DNA from: Haliea sp040221975
GTDB taxonomy: Bacteria > Pseudomonadota > Gammaproteobacteria > Pseudomonadales > Halieaceae
Direction of reading: 5' to 3'
NCBI GenBank assembly: GCA_040221975.1
Contig: JAVJWR010000023.1
Span: forward strand, 179,238 to 243,237
Length of the DNA: 64,000 bases
In this document: positions 59,974 to 64,000 of the stretch, in pieces
Numbering within the stretch: position 1 is the stretch's first letter
Layout: every line of letters starts with the position of its first letter
Made by a program: the position numbers and the translations under genes
The notes under the pieces: generated by a model
The model's input: only the letters and a program-made list of their open reading frames with translations
Told to the model about the DNA's origin: nothing
Databases searched by the model: none

Positions 59974-60891
59974 ATGATACCAGCACTGACGATTGAAAAT
60001 CTCACCAAGGAATACGGCAGTGGCCTGAAGGCGCTCAAGGGCATCAGCCTGGAAGTGCAGCAGGGCGATTTCTTCGCCCTGCTCGGGCCCAATGGGGCAG
60101 GCAAGTCCACCACTATCGGCATCATTTGTTCCCTGGTATCCAAGACCAGTGGCCGGGTGGCGGTGTACGGCACCGACATCGACGTCGACTTCGCCGGCGC
60201 CAAGAAAAACATCGGTATCGTGCCCCAGGAATTCAACTTCAACATGTTCGAGAAGGCCTTTGACATTGTCGTCAACCAGGCCGGTTACTACGGCATGCCC
60301 CGCGAACTGGCGGTGCAGCGCGCCGAGAAGTACCTGCGGGAACTGGGCCTGTGGGACAAGCGCGACGTGCCCTCGCGGATGATGTCCGGTGGCATGAAGC
60401 GGCGCCTGATGATCGCCCGCGCCCTGGTGCACCAGCCGCGGCTGCTGATCCTCGACGAGCCCACCGCCGGCGTCGATATCGAAATGCGCCGCTCCATGTG
60501 GGACTTCCTCAAGAAACTCAACCGCGAAGGCACCACCATCATCCTCACTACCCACTACCTGGAGGAGGCCGAAGCGCTTTGTCGCAATATCGCCATTATC
60601 AACCATGGCGAAATTGTCGAGCACACGTCCATCCGCGATTTGCTGCGGCGCCTGCACCGGGAAGTGTTCATCTTTGATGCGGTTGATGCATTGCCCGAAT
60701 CGGTAGTTGTCGATGGCTTCAGCGTGCGTCGCGTGGACGACAACACCCTGGAGATCGAAGTCGAGAAGGGCCAGCATATCAACGAAGTTTTTGCCGGCCT
60801 CAATAAGGCCAACATCAGGATCAGCAGCATGCGCAACCGCGCCAACCGGCTTGAAGAAATGTTTGTCAACCTGGTGGAGGGCGCGGCATGA
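59974..60891 (+). CDS. ABC-2 type exporter ATPase
   Basis: 305-aa ATPase of an exporter for an unknown substrate. Walker A GPNGAGKSTT is near residue 39. MMSGGMKRRLMIARALVHQP contains the signature, and LLILDEPTAGVDIEMRRSMW contains Walker B. A C-terminal extension of about 80 residues (VFIFDAVDALPESVVVDGFS onward) is typical of drug- or polysaccharide-type ABC-2 ATPases. The ATG at 59974 is likely; it overlaps the permease gene by four bases. Neighbourhood matches Pseudomonas PA2812/PA2811. Confidence 0.92.
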   Translation: MIPALTIENLTKEYGSGLKALKGISLEVQQGDFFALLGPNGAGKSTTIGIICSLVSKTSGRVAVYGTDIDVDFAGAKKNIGIVPQEFNFNMFEKAFDIVVNQAGYYGMPRELAVQRAEKYLRELGLWDKRDVPSRMMSGGMKRRLMIARALVHQPRLLILDEPTAGVDIEMRRSMWDFLKKLNREGTTIILTTHYLEEAEALCRNIAIINHGEIVEHTSIRDLLRRLHREVFIFDAVDALPESVVVDGFSVRRVDDNTLEIEVEKGQHINEVFAGLNKANIRISSMRNRANRLEEMFVNLVEGAA

Positions 60892-61661
60892 GCCTGCGTG
60901 AACAGTACATCGCGCTGATGACCATCCTGCGCAAGGAGATCAAGCGCTACCTGCGAATCTGGACCCAGACCCTGCTGCCGTCGGCCATTACCATGTCTCT
61001 GTACTTCGTGATCTTCGGTTCGCTGATCGGCTCCCGCATCGGCGACATGGGCGGTTTTACCTACATGCAGTTTGTGGTGCCAGGCCTGATCATGATGGCG
61101 ATCGTGACCAACTCCTACTCCAACGTGGTGTCGTCTTTTTTCGGCTCCAAATTCAATCACAGCGTGGAAGAGCTGCTGGTGTCGCCTACGCCCAACTACA
61201 TCATCCTGCTGGGCTATGTGATTGGTGGTGTGACCCGGGGCCTGCTGGTCGCCATTATTGTTACCATCGTGTCCCTGTTCTTTACCCAGCTGCACATGCA
61301 CAATTTTTTCGTGGTAGTGGTCATCGTGCTGATGACATCGATCCTGTTCGCGCTGGCCGGCTTCATCAACGCCGTCTACGCCAACAATTTCGACGATATC
61401 TCCATCATTCCGACGTTCGTGCTGACGCCACTGATCTACCTCGGGGGCGTGTTCTACTCCATGGATCTGCTGCCGGAATTCTGGGCCAACGTGTCCAAAC
61501 TGAACCCGCTGGTATACGTGGTGAACGCTTTCCGTTACGGGGTCCTGGGCGTGTCCGATGTCAGCCTGGGTTTCGCCTTCGGCATGATCGCCTTCTTCAC
61601 CGCACTCGCCTGGTTCTACAGCATGCACCTGCTGAATACTGGCAAGCGGCTGCGGCAATAG
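60888..61661 (+). CDS. ABC-2 type exporter permease
   Basis: 257-aa membrane partner of the upstream ATPase. Six predicted helices follow an amphipathic N-terminus (LMTILRKEIKRYLRIWTQ). The ABC-2 signature region is NPLVYVVNAFRYGVLGVSDV. SFFGSKFNHSVEELLVSPTP is the cytoplasmic coupling loop. Substrate unknown. The next gene, queF, starts 8 bp later, but a shared function is not implied. Confidence 0.92.
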   Translation: MSLREQYIALMTILRKEIKRYLRIWTQTLLPSAITMSLYFVIFGSLIGSRIGDMGGFTYMQFVVPGLIMMAIVTNSYSNVVSSFFGSKFNHSVEELLVSPTPNYIILLGYVIGGVTRGLLVAIIVTIVSLFFTQLHMHNFFVVVVIVLMTSILFALAGFINAVYANNFDDISIIPTFVLTPLIYLGGVFYSMDLLPEFWANVSKLNPLVYVVNAFRYGVLGVSDVSLGFAFGMIAFFTALAWFYSMHLLNTGKRLRQ

Positions 61662-61669
61662 GCGCTGGT

Positions 61670-62485
61670 GTGAACAACGATGACCTGTTGTTGGGCCGGC
61701 AGGTACCGGTGGTGGGCCACTACGCACCGGAGCTGCTGTTCCCGATACCCCGGCGCGAGGCCCGCGACGCCCTCGGTCTGCGCCAGCCGCTGCCCTTCGA
61801 CGGGGTGGACATCTGGCACGCCTATGAACTGTCCTGGCTGGACAGCAACGACAAGGCCCAGGTGCGGGTAGGGCGCTTCAGCATCCCCGCCAGCACGCCC
61901 AACCTGGTGGAGTCCAAGTCTTTCAAGCTGTACCTGAACTCCCTCAATAACGCGGTATTTGATGACGACACCGCGGCGCTCGCCTGCATTGTCCGCGATG
62001 TCAGTGCCGCGGCCGGTGGCCAGGTCGCGCTGGCGGTGTTCGACCCCGATGACCCGGCAATTGCCCCGGGCCAGCCCAGTGGCGAGTGCATCGACAGTGC
62101 CCCGGGCCGCTGGCCCCGCCGCGAACCCGAGGCCACAATGCTGCGCTGCGACCCGGCCAGGGTGGTTGAAGAGCAGCTATACAGCCACCTGCTGCGCTCT
62201 CTCTGCCCTGTCACCGGCCAGCCCGACTGGGCCACCCTGTGGCTGCACTACCGCGGGCCGGCCCTCGAGCAGGCCGCACTGCTCAGCTATATCCTGGCCT
62301 ACCGCGAACACCAGGAGTTTCACGAACAGTGCGTTGAGCGCATCTTTCGCGACATCCAGCAGCGCTGCCGGTCCGAGTTCCTGCACCTGCAGGCCTTCTA
62401 CACCCGCCGCGGTGGCCTCGACATCAATCCCTTCCGCAGCAGCGGCGGCGGCCAGCCACCCTGGCTGCGGCTCGCGCGGCAGTAG
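61670..62485 (+). CDS. queF: NADPH-dependent preQ0 reductase QueF (long type)
   Basis: Reduces 7-cyano-7-deazaguanine to the 7-aminomethyl form in queuosine synthesis. At 271 aa it is the two-domain YqcD-type enzyme. The N-terminal half has NADPH-binding residues and VESKSFKLYLNSLN; the C-terminal half has the catalytic Cys in LRSLCPVTGQPDWAT and the helper Asp just after it. The start is GTG at 61670. No other que gene is nearby, except folE at 52.5 kb, which provides a possible upstream intermediate. Confidence 0.95.
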   Translation: MNNDDLLLGRQVPVVGHYAPELLFPIPRREARDALGLRQPLPFDGVDIWHAYELSWLDSNDKAQVRVGRFSIPASTPNLVESKSFKLYLNSLNNAVFDDDTAALACIVRDVSAAAGGQVALAVFDPDDPAIAPGQPSGECIDSAPGRWPRREPEATMLRCDPARVVEEQLYSHLLRSLCPVTGQPDWATLWLHYRGPALEQAALLSYILAYREHQEFHEQCVERIFRDIQQRCRSEFLHLQAFYTRRGGLDINPFRSSGGGQPPWLRLARQ

Positions 62486-62558
62486 GCCGGCAATTCACGC
62501 GAAAGTCCCTCCCGGGACTGGTAACGGGCAGCGATTGTGGTAACATTCGCGCCCTTAC

Positions 62559-62646
62559 GGTGAGGTGGCCGAGTGGTCGAAGGCGCACGCCTGGAAAGTG
62601 TGTAACGGGCAACCGTTCGAGAGTTCGAATCTCTCCCTCACCGCCA
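62559..62646 (+). tRNA. tRNA-Ser (anticodon GGA)
   Basis: 88 nt with encoded CCA. Acceptor GGTGAGG pairs with CCTCACC. The anticodon loop CTGGAAAG holds GGA. The long class II variable arm (TGTAACGGGCAACCGTTCG) is present, and the T arm is GAGAGTTCGAATCTCTC. Core-genome order ends here and insertion-sequence debris begins within about 70 bp. Confidence 0.97.
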
Positions 62647-62652
62647 TTTTTA

Positions 62653-62687
62653 GGCTCTACCGGCTCTACCCACTGGCTCTACCCACT
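62653..62687 (+). repeat. Short direct repeats after tRNA-Ser
   Basis: GGCTCTACC occurs three times (62653, 62662, 62675); the last two are part of a 13-bp repeat, GGCTCTACCCACT. They lie directly 3' of tRNA-Ser and before the IS debris. Origin unknown. Confidence 0.7.
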
Positions 62688-62717
62688 TAACGGGGGATGG
62701 GCCGGTTTTCACAGAAA

Positions 62718-62853
62718 TGGACCCCATAAATTGGACAGCTGAATAAGTGCATCCTCGGGTCATGCCGCCAGCCTGGCAGCATCCTGATAGTACACATTGT
62801 CCGGTGTACGGTAACCGTCCGGTAAACCCATCTTCCTGAGCCCCGCGAACTGC
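62718..62853 (-). mobile_element. Right end of an IS3-like element (remnant)
   Basis: TGGACCCCATAAATTGGACA at 62718-62737 looks like an IS3-family terminal repeat beginning with TG. On the minus strand a transposase C-terminus ends 42 bp inside it, the normal spacing. The left boundary of similarity coincides with what looks like the end of an IS66-type element at about 62854, suggesting that the IS3-like element was interrupted. Confidence 0.6.
62760..62853 (-). pseudogene. C-terminal fragment of an IS3-family transposase
   Basis: About 31 codons read on the minus strand, ending in GYRTPDNVYYQDAARLAA and a stop at 62760-62762. GYRTP-x-x-VYY is the usual C-terminal motif of IS3 OrfB integrases. 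The rest of the gene, including the DDE residues, is absent, so it is non-functional. Confidence 0.65.
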
Positions 62854-62860
62854 GTAAGCT

Positions 62861-62890
62861 AGGTGCCCACCTAATCCTAAGTGGGCACCT
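62861..62890 (+). promoter_or_regulatory. Perfect 10-10-10 hairpin in front of IS66 tnpA
   Basis: AGGTGCCCAC at 62861-62870 and GTGGGCACCT at 62881-62890 form a perfect 10-bp stem with a 10-nt loop, ending three bases before the tnpA ATG. It would occlude the tnpA ribosome site in RNA read from outside, or be an operator for a dimer. Confidence 0.6.
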
Positions 62891-62893
62891 GAT

Positions 62894-63259
62894 ATGGATA
62901 ACGAAGCGTCTGTTCCCAGAGTCATCAAGCGGCGCCGTCGCTATTCGGCGGGGTTCAAGCACCGCGTGTTGACTGAGTGCCAGCAGCCAAACACCTCGGT
63001 GGCGGAGGTCGCGCTGCGCCATGGGCTGAACCTCAACCTGGTCCACAAATGGCGCCAGTTATCGCCGGTCGATGGTGCCGGGGAATTTGTGCGGCTACCT
63101 GCGCCCGCCAAAGCGCAATCCAATCCCCGCCAGAGCGTAGCGGGAGTTTCGCCCACTGTCAGCATCCGGCTGGATGCGCCGCGCGGCCCGGTCACCGTGG
63201 AATGGCCATTGAGCGAGATAGATCTGTCGGTTGTCTGGCTGAAGGCCATCCTGCAGTGA
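62894..63259 (+). CDS. tnpA: IS66 accessory protein TnpA
   Basis: 121 aa. The N-terminal helix-turn-helix (RRYSAGFKHRVLTECQQPN then SVAEVALRHGLNLNLVHKWR) is the IS66 Orf1/TnpA (transposase-8-like) DNA-binding domain. The C-terminal part contains VSIRLDAPRGPVTVEWPL. It is intact from ATG to stop and overlaps tnpB. Confidence 0.88.
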   Translation: MDNEASVPRVIKRRRRYSAGFKHRVLTECQQPNTSVAEVALRHGLNLNLVHKWRQLSPVDGAGEFVRLPAPAKAQSNPRQSVAGVSPTVSIRLDAPRGPVTVEWPLSEIDLSVVWLKAILQ

Positions 63260-63591
63260 TACAGATCGGCGAGATCCGGCTCGCGCGTGAACCCCTCGAT
63301 ATGCGGGCCGGTCCCGATACGGCGCTGGCCCGAGTCATCAACAGCTTTGGCGAAGCCCGGCACCACTGTGCCTACGTATTTGCCAATAAGCGCGCCAATC
63401 GGATGAAGGTGCTGGTGTGTGATGGCTTTGGTATTTGGCTCGCCTCACGCCGGTTACATCAGGGCAAGTTCATCTGGAGCGCCCCGCGAACGGGTGGTGT
63501 GGTCACGCTCGACAGTGCACAACTAAAGGCTCTCGTGGTCGGCTTGCCCTGGCAATACGCCGCGGCCAACCACGTCATTGACCGGCAATAG
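63256..63591 (+). CDS. tnpB: IS66 accessory protein TnpB (Orf2)
   Basis: 111 aa starting at a GTG that overlaps the tnpA stop. IGEIRLAREPLDMRAGPD, YVFANKRANRMKVLVCDGFG and IWLASRRLHQGKFIW are the IS66 Orf2 signatures. It is intact. Its exact role in transposition is unclear. Confidence 0.88.
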   Translation: MIQIGEIRLAREPLDMRAGPDTALARVINSFGEARHHCAYVFANKRANRMKVLVCDGFGIWLASRRLHQGKFIWSAPRTGGVVTLDSAQLKALVVGLPWQYAAANHVIDRQ

Positions 63592-63671
63592 CGCAGAGCA
63601 AAAACAGGCGCGGCAGTCTACGCAAATAGTTGATCTGGTGCCGTGTCCGATTCCTTGGCACAGTAGCGGTC

Positions 63672-63887
63672 ATGGAATCACGCACCGATCTCACACAGCT
63701 CTCAGAGGATCAGCTCCGCCAGATGGCCGCGCAGCTGATTACCCAGCTGGGTGATCAGCAGGCGCAACATGCTGCCGAACTCAGCCAGCGCGACAAGACT
63801 CTGAAGCACTACAAAATCCGTAAAGTCCCTGGCCGTTTTACGGACGAAGGCTTCCTTAGCCCCAATGTTGCACGAGTGCGCTGGTGA
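63672..63887 (+). pseudogene. tnpC: Truncated IS66 transposase TnpC
   Basis: Starts at the ATG at 63672 with an N-terminal coiled coil (LSEDQLRQMAAQLITQLGDQ and QAQHAAELSQRDKTLKHYKI). After about 50 codons the IS66-like sequence ends and the frame closes at 63887 (71 aa against about 510 normally). The DDE domain is missing. Confidence 0.8.
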
Positions 63888-64000
63888 AGGCGATATTTTT
63901 GCCGCTGCGATTCCGTAGCGCGCAGCCAGCCGCTTGTTTGTGTATTTTTCAGTCGTTTTTGGTGTTTTTGCTTTTTCCAGGCACAGCTCCCCCAACCCCC
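63823..64000. other. Unassigned sequence downstream of the tnpC break
   Basis: No gene can be supported in the last 180 bases. T-rich stretches on the plus strand (near 63892-63966) contrast with the core genome. Similarity to IS66 ends at about 63822, so this is probably the flank of whatever truncated tnpC. A minus-strand frame crossing 63702-63995 is mostly the reverse of tnpC and is not called. Confidence 0.4.

Larger units (their letters stand above)
62854..63822 (+). mobile_element. IS66-family element, left part only
   Basis: tnpA, tnpB and the start of tnpC are in the canonical IS66 order with overlapping or closely spaced genes. GTAAGCT at 62854-62860 is a plausible left terminus (IS66 elements usually begin GTAA). 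Recognisable tnpC sequence stops near 63822, and no right end is seen in the window, so the element appears truncated. Confidence 0.75.

Noticed and set aside
63702..63995. Minus-strand 97-codon frame at the right edge
   Set aside because: Its C-terminal half is the reverse complement of the tnpC fragment; the remainder has no recognisable motif.

Overview
The window is a gene-dense chromosomal segment (high GC, roughly 60% by eye) from an aerobic gammaproteobacterium. The gene set and local gene orders (ccmABCDEFGHI, smc-zipA-ligA, gltA divergent from sdhCDAB-sucAB-lpd-sucCD, phoBR next to pstSCAB-phoU, a PA2817-like protein beside an ABC-2 exporter and queF) resemble Pseudomonas and marine Cellvibrionales/Halieaceae. 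That placement is inferred from remembered gene order and protein similarity, not from a search. Most of the window is core genome; accessory DNA is limited to intergenic repeats and to the right end after a tRNA-Ser.

Layout: 1-975 (-) malate dehydrogenase, cut by the window edge; 1.07-1.95 kb ttcA; 1.95-8.9 kb a complete cytochrome c maturation operon, ccmABCDEFGHI; 9.0-16.2 kb smc, zipA, ligA and a transglycosylase-like lipoprotein; 16.4-21.1 kb a three-gene 2-oxoacid:acceptor oxidoreductase (KOR-type) module with its own iron-sulfur flavoprotein; 21.1-21.3 kb a palindromic tandem-repeat element; 21.4-31.5 kb a contiguous Pho regulon (phoBR, pstSCAB, phoU, porin) with three matching Pho boxes; 31.6-32.7 kb hisC; 32.7-33.0 kb two related palindromic elements between convergent genes; 33.1-34.2 kb a FabH-like synthase (-); 34.4-35.7 kb gltA (-); 36.0-47.0 kb sdhCDAB-sucAB-lpd-sucCD.

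The right third is mixed: a PAS-GGDEF cyclase and a hydrolase-like lipoprotein (both -), htpG behind a sigma-32 type promoter, a small secreted protein, folE (-), prmB, aroC, a small membrane protein, a GcvR-like ACT protein (-), an exported methyltransferase-like protein, a compact yheU/tusA-like/epmC/pdxB operon, tRNA-Gly and tRNA-Glu with fragments of further tRNA-Gly copies, a PA2817-like protein (-), an ABC-2 exporter pair, queF and tRNA-Ser(GGA). After tRNA-Ser the sequence becomes insertion-sequence debris: an IS3-like 3' remnant apparently interrupted by the left part of an IS66-family element whose tnpC is truncated.

Functionally the window covers much of the oxidative TCA cycle (mdh, gltA, ODH complex, succinyl-CoA synthetase, SDH), c-type cytochrome assembly, and phosphate sensing and uptake. 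The least expected content is the KOR module coexisting with a full 2-oxoglutarate dehydrogenase, the oversized PstC and PstA, the paired palindromes with conserved cores but unrelated arms, and the tRNA-Gly duplication debris.
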